Of a stretch of 64,000 nucleotides of DNA, positions 32,801 through 40,352 are shown one piece after another. The DNA comes from an uncultured Faecalibaculum sp. Its GTDB lineage: Bacteria > Bacillota_I > Bacilli_A > Erysipelotrichales > Erysipelotrichaceae. The stretch is taken from assembly GCF_910588395.1 (NCBI RefSeq), contig NZ_CAJUPA010000002.1:42801-106800 (forward strand), in the 5' to 3' direction. The position numbers and the translations under genes were made by a program. How positions within the stretch are numbered: the first letter of the stretch is position 1; each line of letters opens with the position of its first letter. Below the pieces are notes generated by a model, which was given only the letters and a program-made list of their open reading frames with translations, did no database searches and had not been told where the DNA came from.

Positions 32801-32870
32801 CTCAGCAGGTACAGCTCTGATTTTGGTTGGAGCGATTGTCATGATTCGTCGGAGGATGAATGCCATCTAA
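29838..32870 (+). CDS. Pilus tip/backbone adhesin with EVPSG sorting signal
   Basis: A 1010-residue cell-wall protein. It has a signal peptide (IRKKHITLCFSLFLALSMVL ... PVAA), then a Pro/Glu/Ala-rich stalk (residues ~35-115), a ~150-residue domain, a large central adhesin-like region (~280-600) and at least three C-terminal Cna-B/Spy0128-like beta-domains (starting KSTLYIYKDFG, ATTFKLSNNV, KQSELTVVKQVTG). It ends in EVPSG, a hydrophobic helix and RRRMNAI. TTG 29838 is chosen for AAGGAGGGGG 4-6 nt upstream and because the signal peptide begins there. The central part is visibly AT-richer than both ends, suggesting exchange of the adhesin module. It heads the sortase operon. Confidence 0.85.
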   Translation: MIRKKHITLCFSLFLALSMVLGQLIPVAATDEIPAEEPQAEQTVPAAEEPAAEPEPEVTTEEEPGVVPIEGTDPVQDEQPADEGQAPAEPGEAADPVQDGEEAKPEEEEQEETFTASKDGASVKVVARNAQFPEGTFLEVKELTKESEDPEVAGKYREAEEKVGSGLGENESFIAYDLSFKNPAGEEVEPAQDAEVDVTLTIQRDKFPENLKEDSIEIQHLEETDGGIEVKPVASANDTVTVRDAVVESQFAVESFSTFTATFAKAKAALPESLNITLEDKVTQNGRIEAKVGGIPEGAKTTYTWYKDGVEVARVANGIESGENIYTIDRDPEKASWVNAVAAKGLQSTYQVKVTVDIDGETKEYQSDSKKIEYYDSIRNGDFGTPKFNDYSSDRWGNRGTAQKNVSGGSDVIWKTTDDDNNIELVGTHKDNTTHYKGTDADENYQWAELNAERPGSLYQDVITLPGTTLNWSFAHRARGDSPNRPNENTKDTMYLLITSTKVAGENNLTNQASVEEFIAKVKANPTAYPGVTVYTATDDNTKWSVHSGGYTVPDKQYQTRFYFVAGPTASKKQNADTIGNYIDAVSFGSEIPVPVPEKSTLYIYKDFGADSEITIQDFKTNTRPDASYNALKFRIQYGNVDKTIDVPVYDSNSPVYIEQLDYQGEVTITEVYGDNSTNQGSKIEGYDLTTKSWIGDGGEDASAVTNQERSITATLAREQNTIVHFENTYKQEATTFKLSNNVEGLGANLQDPFEFLIQLTKDGQPYTKDLVHGDNTYTYDETRQGHVVSLKHGESIEPSIPKNLNVKITQTEKTGYTTTHGLDTATQNGLVHDHTNDVLDGHHITFLNTLKQSELTVVKQVTGNFGDKSKSFAFEIQLTNPDESPVTAEITGLTKGDMAGLYTFSLTDGKNIKLTLPYGATYKVIESSETAAGYQISYVVDGADAVSGSEYSGTLTTASTVTFINHKQGEVPSGLGDRNNSIYGLLFSAGTALILVGAIVMIRRRMNAI

Positions 32871-33099
32871 GCCTGTGAACAGCAGGTCTTCCTACAAAAC
32901 GATGGAGGATATTGCGGAGTTCATTGATGGAATGAAGTTCAGAAAGAAAACTTTTGGGGGTGTGGATGAGCTCGACGTCCTCAAGCAGATGGAAGCTCTT
33001 CAGCAGGTATACCGGTCTGTATATGAGAATCAGGCCGCATACTATCAGGCCCTGATTGACGAGCGAGATGCGATCATCGCCAGGTTGAGAAGAGGATGA
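32860..33099 (+). CDS. Small coiled-coil protein in pilus operon
   Basis: A 79-residue soluble protein. The motif MKFRKKTFGGVDELDVLKQMEALQ resembles the FGGVDE-DV short helical proteins of Firmicutes, loosely like the DivIVA/GpsB lead motif, followed by a helical stretch ending AIIARLRRG. The start overlaps the adhesin end by 11 nt, and its stop overlaps the SipA-like start, so it is a co-translated operon member. A role in placing the pilus machinery at the membrane is only a guess. Confidence 0.6.
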   Translation: MPSKPVNSRSSYKTMEDIAEFIDGMKFRKKTFGGVDELDVLKQMEALQQVYRSVYENQAAYYQALIDERDAIIARLRRG

Positions 33100-33656
33100 A
33101 AAAACGCAAGGAGAAGGTTTCTGTCAGCCCTGAACGTTCAATTAAACTGAAGCGGCGAAAGGCGCTGGATCACCGAGATATCCAGAGCTTCATCGTCCGT
33201 CTGGTTGGACTGGTCCTGTTTGTGATTCTTCTGTTCTATGTGATTTTCCGGATCATTCCGGTTCCCAATGATGACATGCGTCCCACCTTGCGGGCCAGAG
33301 ACCTGCAGCTGGTGTATCGGTATCCCTCCGAACTCTGGAACAACGATGTTGTTGTTTACGAAGGCGGAGAGAAAACGAGAACCGGACGGATTGTCGCAAG
33401 ACCTGGAGATACGGTGGAAATCACGGAAGATGACCGTCTCATGGTAAACGGTTCTGTGGTATCGGAAGGAGATATTTATTACTCCACCCCAGCATACGAT
33501 TCGGATGTTACCTATCCAGTCTCGCTGGGAGAGGATGAATATTTTATTCTGAGTGATTACAGAGAAGGTGCCAAAGACAGCAGACAGTTTGGATCAGTCA
33601 AAAAAGACCAGATCATAGGCAAGGTACTGACAATACTGAGAAGATCAGGATTGTAA
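33096..33656 (+). CDS. sipA: SipA-type pilus signal-peptidase-like protein, catalytic residues replaced
   Basis: A 186-residue type I signal peptidase homologue with a basic start and one membrane helix (residues ~32-52). Where active enzymes have S-M-x-P-T it reads NDDMRPT: Asp60 replaces the catalytic Ser. Where they have a Lys before R-V/I-x-x-x-P-G-D it reads TGRIVARPGD: Gly97 replaces the Lys. The same Asp and Gly replacements are known from Streptococcus pyogenes SipA, which is needed for pilus assembly but is not a peptidase. It overlaps the small upstream gene by 4 nt. Role: assembly factor or chaperone at the membrane. Confidence 0.85.
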   Translation: MKKRKEKVSVSPERSIKLKRRKALDHRDIQSFIVRLVGLVLFVILLFYVIFRIIPVPNDDMRPTLRARDLQLVYRYPSELWNNDVVVYEGGEKTRTGRIVARPGDTVEITEDDRLMVNGSVVSEGDIYYSTPAYDSDVTYPVSLGEDEYFILSDYREGAKDSRQFGSVKKDQIIGKVLTILRRSGL

Positions 33657-33691
33657 GTATATAAAAAAGATTTAGATAAGAGAGGAAAATT

Positions 33692-34711
33692 ATGAAACAT
33701 TATGGAAAGCTGACCGCGGCTGCAGCTGCTGGTTTTATGGCTCTGAGTGCAATGGGTGTTGCACCTGTATTTGCGGCAACTGATACCGCTAACGTCACTG
33801 TTACTGTCACAAAAACAGAAAATGTCAAAGATCCAGTAGGTATAATTTCTTTCAAAGCAGATCCTCGAACGCCCGGTGCAGATGAAACTCCGCTTTACGG
33901 TGCAGATACAATTACTGCAGGACCTGCAAATGGATTGAGCGTTGCTGATGTAACATTCACTCCGGGTGATAATGATGAACAGATAACGACTAAAACTGCA
34001 GCTATTACAATCAATAATTCTGCTTTTACTAACCTGCCTGTAGGTCAGTATTGCTATACCATCAGCCAGAAAAATTCTAATATCGATGGATTGCCTATAG
34101 TAAACACCTCCTATAACGCACACGTATTTAAAACGAATGACGGATTGTACCTGACCGTTGATAACGGGAATGGATCCAAACTAGGCGAGGGAAACATTTC
34201 ATTTGCGAACACTTACACAACAAGAACTCTGACTGTAAAAAAAGTGATTACTGGCAACCAGGCGAATATGTCTGATAAATTCCCGTTTACCGTTACAGTT
34301 ACACCTTCTACGAGCGGTGAGAAATATGAAGTCTCTACAGATGCTTCAGCGGCTTATGCGGAAAATGGAACTGCTACTATTACTGCAAATCTGGGGAACA
34401 ACCAGACAATGACTATTTCTGGCCTTTCAGCCGCAGATGCTGCAGCTATTCAGGAATCATTTGCAAAATCGAAAGGATATACGGTCACTACAGATAGCGG
34501 AAGTGTAGTAAAGAGTGATAGCGGCGACACTACAACAGCTTCTCTTGCTTCTGCAGTAATGGGTGGTGAAGACAAGACAGTTACATTTACTAACGAAAAA
34601 TCTGGAGAGGTCCCCACAGGTATCCTGATGACTGCTGCTCCCTATGCTGGACTGGTAGCTCTGGGTGGAATCTTCGCTGGTCTGTTCTTCCGCCGCAAGA
34701 GAGAAGACTAA
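33692..34711 (+). CDS. Major pilin, Spy0128-like, EVPTG sorting signal
   Basis: A 339-residue precursor: signal peptide (MKHYGKLTAAAAAGFMALSA ... VFA), two beta-domains of the Spy0128/FctA type, and a cell-wall sorting signal EVPTGI, hydrophobic helix, RRKRED. The second domain begins FANTYTTRTLTVKKVITG, whose Lys and a later Asn (TFTNEKSGE) are candidates for an intramolecular isopeptide bond; the N-terminal domain has the matching VTVTVTKTEN start. Class B pilus sortase downstream should polymerise it. AGAGAGGAAAA precedes the ATG. Confidence 0.9.
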   Translation: MKHYGKLTAAAAAGFMALSAMGVAPVFAATDTANVTVTVTKTENVKDPVGIISFKADPRTPGADETPLYGADTITAGPANGLSVADVTFTPGDNDEQITTKTAAITINNSAFTNLPVGQYCYTISQKNSNIDGLPIVNTSYNAHVFKTNDGLYLTVDNGNGSKLGEGNISFANTYTTRTLTVKKVITGNQANMSDKFPFTVTVTPSTSGEKYEVSTDASAAYAENGTATITANLGNNQTMTISGLSAADAAAIQESFAKSKGYTVTTDSGSVVKSDSGDTTTASLASAVMGGEDKTVTFTNEKSGEVPTGILMTAAPYAGLVALGGIFAGLFFRRKRED

Positions 34712-34742
34712 TCCTGCCGTTTGACAGTCGAGAGAAATACTG

Positions 34743-35483
34743 ATGTCAAATGCGGCAAGGATTGCCCGTCTTGGTGACCGGTTCGTCACGTTTGTTGCCA
34801 TGCTGCAGGTGCTTTGCATGATGCTGTATGGTGGCTATTCGCTGTACGATAACTGGCTGATCAATCAGGCAGGATACGGTTCTGAGATGATGAAGTTCAA
34901 GCCGTCTGAGGGTCATGTATATTCCCTGGCTGAATTGATGAAGATCAATCCGGATGTGATCGGCTGGATCACTGTTGACGATACACATATCGATCAGCCT
35001 GTAACGCAGGGGAAGGATGATATGGAGTATGTAAACAAGGATGCTCTTGGAGAGTTTGCCCTGTCCGGATCTGTCTTCCTTTCGTGTCTGAATGATCGTA
35101 CCTTCTCTGATATGTACAACCTGACATATGGCCACCATATGGAAAACGGCGGTATGTATGGGGATGTGACGAAGTTTCTGGATGAGAAGTACTTTGAGTC
35201 TCATAAGACTGGAGCCCTGTACAACGATACGTGCACCTGGGATATTTCGCTGTTTGCTGTCCTGAAGACAGATGCAGGAGATCCTGTGGTCTACAATGCC
35301 GGGTCTTACAAGAATTCGGCTTCGGATGTGGTTTCCTATCTGGAACAGAACGCGCTTCACTATCGTTCTGTTCCTTCGGATTCTCAGGTTATTGCCTTGT
35401 CCACCTGTTATGACACGGAAACCAATGGACGAGTGATCGTCTTTGGCAGATTGGAAAACAAACGGGAGGTGAAAGACAGCTGA
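34743..35483 (+). CDS. Class B sortase (pilus polymerase)
   Basis: A 246-residue sortase with an N-terminal membrane helix (residues ~14-35) and the SrtB catalytic fold. The catalytic His131 lies in LTYGHHMENGGMYG, Cys222 in LSTCYDTETNGR and Arg230 follows. The extended helical insertion before the Cys is typical of class B. In streptococcal FCT-type loci, a class B sortase joins EVPTG pilins, matching the signals on both flanking pilins. It ends overlapping the minor pilin ATG. Confidence 0.93.
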   Translation: MSNAARIARLGDRFVTFVAMLQVLCMMLYGGYSLYDNWLINQAGYGSEMMKFKPSEGHVYSLAELMKINPDVIGWITVDDTHIDQPVTQGKDDMEYVNKDALGEFALSGSVFLSCLNDRTFSDMYNLTYGHHMENGGMYGDVTKFLDEKYFESHKTGALYNDTCTWDISLFAVLKTDAGDPVVYNAGSYKNSASDVVSYLEQNALHYRSVPSDSQVIALSTCYDTETNGRVIVFGRLENKREVKDS

Positions 35484-36127
35484 TGAAAGGCATTCTGAAA
35501 AAACTGATGCGAATCGGCTTTGCCGGTGCACTTTCTCTTCTGGCATTTGCTCCTTCTGCTGTAATGGCACAGGAAAGTACGGTGGATGTTAAGATTCCGG
35601 TATCCACGGAATTTACTGAAACCTCCGACCAGCCTGCCAGTACAGTCAAACTGACAACCGATTTCAAACTGGAACCTCTGGGGGGAGCTCCGGCTCCGGC
35701 AGCTGCACAGGTTTCCATTGATGGAGCGGGAAAGGCAAGTCTGGGACCTGTCTCCTTCTCTGCACCGGGAAACTACTATTACCAGCTGACTGCCAGTTTG
35801 GTAAAAGGTGAGAACAATTCCGACCTGGATGAAAAGCTGATTGTCCGCGTCACGGTGGTAAACGATGATAAGGGAGGTCTGAGCAGTGTGGTCACTGCCT
35901 ACCATTCCCAGTCGGATGCTTCCAGTGACAATGGGAAGGTGGATACGATGTTTTATATTGAGTATAAAGCGCCCAAATCTCCCACTCCCAGCCCGACAGC
36001 CCGGGATCCGAAAAAGGCTTTGCAGACAAAGACTTCTGTCTATGCGCAGCCTGGTCTCTGGATCCTGCTGGGAGGTGCGGCTCTGCTGATTCTGATTGGT
36101 CTCGGAAAACGGTCAAAAGCCAGATAA
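35483..36127 (+). CDS. Minor pilin / pilus anchor (FctB-like position)
   Basis: A 214-residue precursor with a signal peptide (MKGILKKLMRIGFAGALSLLAFAPSAVMA), one Spy0128/FctB-like beta-domain with FSAPGNYYYQLTA, a Pro/Ser-rich linker (APKSPTPSPTARDPKK) and a C-terminal hydrophobic helix with basic end (GKRSKAR). Before the helix it reads ALQTKTSVYAQ, which is not LPXTG and not EVPTG. It may be a divergent housekeeping-sortase signal for wall anchoring. It is the last gene of the operon. Confidence 0.75.
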   Translation: MKGILKKLMRIGFAGALSLLAFAPSAVMAQESTVDVKIPVSTEFTETSDQPASTVKLTTDFKLEPLGGAPAPAAAQVSIDGAGKASLGPVSFSAPGNYYYQLTASLVKGENNSDLDEKLIVRVTVVNDDKGGLSSVVTAYHSQSDASSDNGKVDTMFYIEYKAPKSPTPSPTARDPKKALQTKTSVYAQPGLWILLGGAALLILIGLGKRSKAR

Positions 36128-36130
36128 TAA

Positions 36131-36163
36131 TAAATTGGAGAGGACATAGTCCTCTCCAATTTT
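36131..36163 (+). terminator. Terminator of the pilus operon
   Basis: Near-perfect 13-bp stem AATTGGAGAGGAC / GTCCTCTCCAATT with ATA loop, then TTTT. Confidence 0.85.
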
Positions 36164-36196
36164 AATGGTATCAATAATAAATGAGATTTATGAATT

Positions 36197-37657
36197 ATGA
36201 AGAAGGAAAAGGAAATGAACTTCGAAAGCAGTAAGCAAGAGATACTTAATAAAGTATTATTGCTAAATATTGGATTAGTAGCAGGATTATTTTTTCTGAT
36301 TTTCTTTGACTGTATTTATTCATGGTATAAACAAGATCAAGATGTAAGCTTTATATATAAAGACTTATCAACATTTGCAGTCGGGGTTATGAGTATTGCC
36401 ATAACAACATGGGTTAGTTTGAACATATTCAATGCATTAGAAAAGAACGAAATCGACAAACTTACTAAAAGTACTGGTGAGCTAGGCGATAGCCTTGAAG
36501 AGTTGAACGAAAAAGCAGGCAAATATGAACTTGGTATTAATATCAAGCTGTCTGAAATTGAATTTGAGAATACAATGCATAAACGCAATCTATTAGAGGT
36601 AGAGTTAGATAGTGATCCGATTTGGGGACAGCTATTTTTGGATACTATTGATGCCTTAGAGTTTGAAGCGCAGGATATTGCAATAGCTAAAGTTATAGAG
36701 GGAGAACTATATTTTAAAAGAATAAAAAATGCATATAGCTCTAAGAATTGGGCCCTTGTAAAAAAACTGACCAATTATAAACCTGACATTCTTAGGGAAG
36801 AGTTTGATAGTCAAAGTGATTACCAAGATTTAAATATTTATCGAGTCCTAAGAGATTCAGAGGTTGAATTGTATCATTCTATAGCATGCCGAGAAGAGGA
36901 ACAGTGGGAATCGTTTAAGTATTTCTCCGAATCAAATGTGGCTAATTTAATTAATAATGAGGATTTCCTGCTTGAATCTTTCAAATCAAGAAGCGACGAG
37001 AAACAGTTAAAGGGATATTTATACCAGAAAATAGCCCATATCTATATTTATTTATTAGGCCACCAATCTAATCGTGAGTATCAGAAAGATGAAAAGAATT
37101 GGATAGAGCAGGCGAATAAATATGCAGAGAAATCAATTAGTCTAGATTTAAGCACTTCGGAAATATATAGAATAATAGGGATGATTTATGAGCGGATACT
37201 TGATCCGGAAATAGCTTTGGATTATTTCGAGAAATCGCTTGAAATAGACCCACTCTGTGATAAAGCCGCCTATAAAAAGCGATGTCTAGAGCTGAAACTG
37301 ATAAGTGATAGAATATTGGAAATAAGCGATGATGGGAAAAACTGGAATATTATTGAGCAGGTTCTTTCGAATAATGAAACGAGGAAAGAAATTTTAAAAA
37401 AGCTCAATAATATTCACCTTGGCATTCAAAGTGATTTGCAACATTATAACCAATCCCTTGATTTTTATAATCTACTAACATGGTGTTATATTTGTCTTGC
37501 GATTGTAGATGATTCTATAGAACGTCAGAAAATATATTTAGAAAAAGCAGATATTGAGTCAAAATACGGTAAAAGAGTCAACACCTTCAATGCCGATATT
37601 AATGCTAAAAAATTGAAAGTTGCGAGAGAATATATAGAGTCCATTGGTGACTCTTAG
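36197..37657 (+). CDS. Membrane-anchored TPR-like protein in AT-rich island
   Basis: A 486-residue protein with two N-terminal hydrophobic segments (VLLLNIGLVAGLFFLIFF and LSTFAVGVMSIAITTWVSLN), a coiled coil (~residues 85-110) and a long helical cytosolic part with at least one clear TPR pair (AEKSISLDLSTSEIYRIIGM ... DYFEKSLEIDPLCDKA). I do not recognise a named family. Base composition is strikingly AT-rich against the GC-rich surroundings, a sign of recent transfer. A start at 36215 (after AAGGAAAAGGAA) fits better for initiation than 36197. Defence or envelope functions are possible but unsupported. Confidence 0.6.
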   Translation: MKKEKEMNFESSKQEILNKVLLLNIGLVAGLFFLIFFDCIYSWYKQDQDVSFIYKDLSTFAVGVMSIAITTWVSLNIFNALEKNEIDKLTKSTGELGDSLEELNEKAGKYELGINIKLSEIEFENTMHKRNLLEVELDSDPIWGQLFLDTIDALEFEAQDIAIAKVIEGELYFKRIKNAYSSKNWALVKKLTNYKPDILREEFDSQSDYQDLNIYRVLRDSEVELYHSIACREEEQWESFKYFSESNVANLINNEDFLLESFKSRSDEKQLKGYLYQKIAHIYIYLLGHQSNREYQKDEKNWIEQANKYAEKSISLDLSTSEIYRIIGMIYERILDPEIALDYFEKSLEIDPLCDKAAYKKRCLELKLISDRILEISDDGKNWNIIEQVLSNNETRKEILKKLNNIHLGIQSDLQHYNQSLDFYNLLTWCYICLAIVDDSIERQKIYLEKADIESKYGKRVNTFNADINAKKLKVAREYIESIGDS

Positions 37658-37709
37658 CGATTCCTTGTATTGCATGGAACACACTAGGTAACAGAGAGGG
37701 TGACGTATC

Positions 37710-37907
37710 TTGAATAAATATCTTCTTGCCTACGATGATGGAAATATGATTATCAGAAGCCGCAGATCCAAACTGCCACAAAGATATGATCCCAAGACAA
37801 AACAGTGGCTGGAGGATGTCAGGCTTTGTCGGATGTTTTTTGGAGATATGCCAGTTCGGGCAATCAAACGGAAAGATGCAGAACGCATGATTTGTTTTGG
37901 TAAATGA
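37710..37907 (+). CDS. Small basic hypothetical protein upstream of an HD-hydrolase gene
   Basis: A 65-residue protein (MNKYLLAYDDGNMIIRSRRS ... MPVRAIKRKDAERMICFGK), strongly basic, with TTG start behind AGAGAGGGTG (7-nt spacing). It overlaps the next gene by 4 nt (ATGA), so the two are a translationally coupled pair. No known family. A regulatory or partner role for the HD protein is inferred from the coupling only. Confidence 0.55.
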   Translation: MNKYLLAYDDGNMIIRSRRSKLPQRYDPKTKQWLEDVRLCRMFFGDMPVRAIKRKDAERMICFGK

Positions 37908-38349
37908 ATCAGATAGAACTGGCCAGGACAATTGCAGAAAGGGCTCATGAGGGACAGTATGATAAAGGCTGTCACCCTATTTTCTGCATGTTCAGGCAGT
38001 GGCTGAAGGAGTCTCTGGAGATAAGCTGAAAGCTGCGGCATATCTTCATGATTCACTGGAGGATACGAAACTGACTGCTGAAGATCTTCAGAAATTGGGA
38101 GTTGAGTCATCTGTAATCCATCTTGTTGAACAGCTGACCAGAAAGCCTGGAGAGTCATATCAGGAGTATATTGACAGAATATCCAAAGACCCTGATGCTT
38201 CACAGATCAAATTAGCAGACCTGCGCCACAACTCAGATCTTTCGAGAATACCTTTTCCTGTGGATGAAGACAGGCAGCGCAGAAAAAAATACCAGCGTTC
38301 AATCTGCTATCTGGAGAATGTTCTGGAATCACATAAAAACAATGCGTGA
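37904..38349 (+). pseudogene. SpoT/MESH1-like HD hydrolase, frameshifted
   Basis: The first frame reads MNQIELARTIAERAHEGQYD then KGCHP; the second continues YFLHVQAVAEG ... KLKAAAYLHDSLEDTKLT. Together they form a ~148-residue HD protein of the guanosine-polyphosphate pyrophosphohydrolase type (AHEGQ-DK, HD in YLHDSLEDT, KLADLRHN). One base seems lost in the CCC run near 37974-37977. As written, the first frame stops after WLKESLEIS. It could be inactive, phase-variable, or a homopolymer error. It shares the AT-richer accessory segment with its small partner. Confidence 0.7.
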
Positions 38350-38354
38350 AGCCG

Positions 38355-38378
38355 GGAGAGGGATTTCCCTCTCCTTTT
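38355..38378 (+). terminator. Terminator after the HD gene
   Basis: Stem GGAGAGGGA (38355-38363) / TCCCTCTCC (38366-38374), followed by TTTT. Confidence 0.75.
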
Positions 38379-38436
38379 CATTTCTGAAACCGTTTACTCG
38401 CCAGCTGTAACAAATTTCAGGTTTATACTTTTACCT

Positions 38437-39162
38437 ATGAAAGCCTCTGAGTCTGAACAGGAAATCTACCTGGAATGCGAGAAACGCCACATCTTCCTCC
38501 TGCTTATGTTTGTGGGAGGTTTTTATGGTGCCTACACCTATTCCTGCCGGGGTGGCGTTTTCTGCAACGCCCAGAACGCCAACTTCGTTCTCTTCTCTCT
38601 GAACCTGGGCCAGGGCAAATGGCTCGGCGCCCTCTATTATCTGATCCCCATGAGCGCCTACCTTTTCGGTTCCATGCTCAGTGAACTTTTGCCCGGGCCA
38701 ATCCGTCGCCGTTACCCCCTGCGCTGGGATACTCTGTTAATAGGGTTTGAAATGCTTGTGGTGCTGCTGCTCGGGTTCATTCCTGACTCGGCTCCCTTTC
38801 AGATTTCTCAGATTGCGGTGAATCTGATCTGTTCCATGCAGTACAACACATTCCGTCAGGCCAGAGGCCTGCCTATGGCCACCACCTTCTGCACCAACCA
38901 TCTGCGCCAGCTGGGGATTTCCCTGGTGAAGCTGATCCGTCATCCCGGATCTCTGCATCAGAAACGCCGGCTGTCCATGCACTCGGCCATGCTGCTGGTG
39001 TTTGTGCTGGGTGGAATCCTGTCTTCTTTTCTCTGCATGTTCTTCTCCGGACGGACCATCTGGTTTGCCCTGATACCGCTTGCGGTCATCTTCCTGCAGC
39101 TGATTTATGCGGACCGGGTGCGGGAAGTGACACTTCGGGACAGAGTGCCACATGGGCACTAG
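38437..39162 (+). CDS. YoaK family membrane protein (DUF1275)
   Basis: A 241-residue membrane protein with six hydrophobic segments. It has the DUF1275 signature in the first helix region (GGFYGAYTYSCRGGVFCNAQNANFVLFSL) and the conserved QYNTFRQARGLPMATTFCTNHLRQL. Function of the family is unknown. TATACT (38424-38429) ends 7 nt before the ATG and there is no ribosome binding site, so it may be a leaderless transcript. Monocistronic. Confidence 0.85.
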   Translation: MKASESEQEIYLECEKRHIFLLLMFVGGFYGAYTYSCRGGVFCNAQNANFVLFSLNLGQGKWLGALYYLIPMSAYLFGSMLSELLPGPIRRRYPLRWDTLLIGFEMLVVLLLGFIPDSAPFQISQIAVNLICSMQYNTFRQARGLPMATTFCTNHLRQLGISLVKLIRHPGSLHQKRRLSMHSAMLLVFVLGGILSSFLCMFFSGRTIWFALIPLAVIFLQLIYADRVREVTLRDRVPHGH

Positions 39163-39269
39163 TTTCACATATTTCTGCCTTATCTCTGAAAGAAACCGGA
39201 TTTGAATGAAAATAGTTTCATTCCCTGAAAGCTGGCTATATAATAAAAAGGCATTGTTTGGAGGGCATC

Positions 39270-39662
39270 ATGGAAGGTCAACTGGAAAACAATATATTCT
39301 TCTGGCAGAAACTGGATACACTCCTGCTTTCAAGCAGCTGCACCATCGACCGTCCCAAAGGAAGTCATCATTATAAGTACAGAAATTTGATTTATCCTGT
39401 AGATTATGGCTTTTTGACGGATACGACAGGTTCTGACCAGGCGCCAATCGATGTATTCAAAGGATCGAAAGGCGGAATCAAAGTGCAGGCCATTGCGGTG
39501 TCTGCGGATATCCTGAAAAAAGACTGCGAAGTGAAGCTGATCACCGGCTGCACCGAACATGAAATCCTGCGGATTCTGGAGTTCCTCAACCAGACGGAAT
39601 TTCAGAAAGCCATCCTGGTCAGGCGGGGGAATGAAGCACCTTCCTGGGCCACTTCAGACTGA
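39270..39662 (+). CDS. Inorganic pyrophosphatase-like protein
   Basis: A 130-residue protein with the PPase-like core IDRPKGSHHYKYRNLIYPVDYGFL ... DQAPIDVFKGS, which keeps part of the soluble family I active site (Lys, Tyr-Gly-Phe, Asp pair) but is shorter than typical ~170-residue enzymes and ends in a divergent tail. Similar short proteins are annotated as inorganic pyrophosphatase in Firmicutes. TATAAT at 39239-39244 and GGAGGG before ATG 39270 define the unit; a TTG at 39258 is a weaker start. Confidence 0.65.
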   Translation: MEGQLENNIFFWQKLDTLLLSSSCTIDRPKGSHHYKYRNLIYPVDYGFLTDTTGSDQAPIDVFKGSKGGIKVQAIAVSADILKKDCEVKLITGCTEHEILRILEFLNQTEFQKAILVRRGNEAPSWATSD

Positions 39663-39671
39663 TTCAGTCAG

Positions 39672-39701
39672 TTGAAAGTTAGCCGGCCAGCATACTACAA
39701 T
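39672..39701 (+). promoter_or_regulatory. Rubrerythrin promoter
   Basis: TTGAAA (39672-39677), 18-nt spacer, TACAAT (39696-39701), followed by GGAGG before ATG 39726. Confidence 0.7.
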
Positions 39702-39725
39702 AGCGGTGGATGGAGGTAATATCCA

Positions 39726-40268
39726 ATGGAATTAAAAGGATCTAAGACAGAGCAGAACCTGATGGCTGCTTTCGCCGGCGAATGCCAGGCGTTCACGAAA
39801 TATCAGTGGTATGCAAAGCAGGCTCAGAAGGATGGCTATGTTGTTCTCCGCAACATCTTCAACCAGACTTCCGGCAACGAAGAAGCACATGCAAAACTGT
39901 GGTTCAAGTATCTGCACGACGGTGCTGTACCTGCTACAGAACAGAACCTGAAGGATGCATGGGAAGGCGAAAACTACGAGTGGTCTGACATGTATGCAGA
40001 CTTCGCCAAGACTGCCGAGGAAGAAGGCTTCACGGAAATCGCTGCGAAGATGCGCATGGTCGGCAACATTGAGCTGCACCACCGCAACCGCTACCAGGCT
40101 ATGCTGGATGAGCTGGAAAACAAGACCATCTTCACAAAGCCTGAAAAGGTTAAATGGATCTGCCTGAACTGCGGCTACATCGCAGAAGCAGAAACAGCTC
40201 CTGCAAAGTGCCCGGTTTGCGCTCACCCGCAGGCCTGGTTCCAGGAACTGATTGACTACAACTGCTAG
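39726..40268 (+). CDS. rbr: Rubrerythrin
   Basis: A 180-residue peroxide-reducing protein. The N-terminal ferritin-like domain carries diiron ligands in [15 protein letters not shown] and the EEAHA and ELHHRNRY helices. The C-terminal rubredoxin domain has CLNCG and [11 protein letters not shown]. It detoxifies hydrogen peroxide with electrons from NADH donors in anaerobes. It is monocistronic between a strong promoter and a strong terminator, and its codon use is the cleanest in the region, consistent with high expression. Confidence 0.96.
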   Translation: MELKGSKTEQNLMAAFAGECQAFTKYQWYAKQAQKDGYVVLRNIFNQTSGNEEAHAKLWFKYLHDGAVPATEQNLKDAWEGENYEWSDMYADFAKTAEEEGFTEIAAKMRMVGNIELHHRNRYQAMLDELENKTIFTKPEKVKWICLNCGYIAEAETAPAKCPVCAHPQAWFQELIDYNC

Positions 40269-40295
40269 TCACAGCCAACAATCATCAAAAGGGGT

Positions 40296-40322
40296 CTCCT
40301 GAATTTCAGGAGGCTTTTTTTT
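40296..40322 (+). terminator. Rubrerythrin terminator
   Basis: Stem CTCCTGAA (40296-40303) / TTCAGGAG (40305-40312) followed by eight T. Confidence 0.85.
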
Positions 40323-40352
40323 GCATGGGGGCGGGCATGCTATCATGAACCC

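Noticed and set aside
33096..33656. Active type I signal peptidase
   Set aside because: Both catalytic residues are replaced (Asp60, Gly97).
29147..36127. Integrated phage or transposon carrying the pilus
   Set aside because: The recombinase-like protein lacks its active site, and no att repeats, integrase or phage genes flank the locus.
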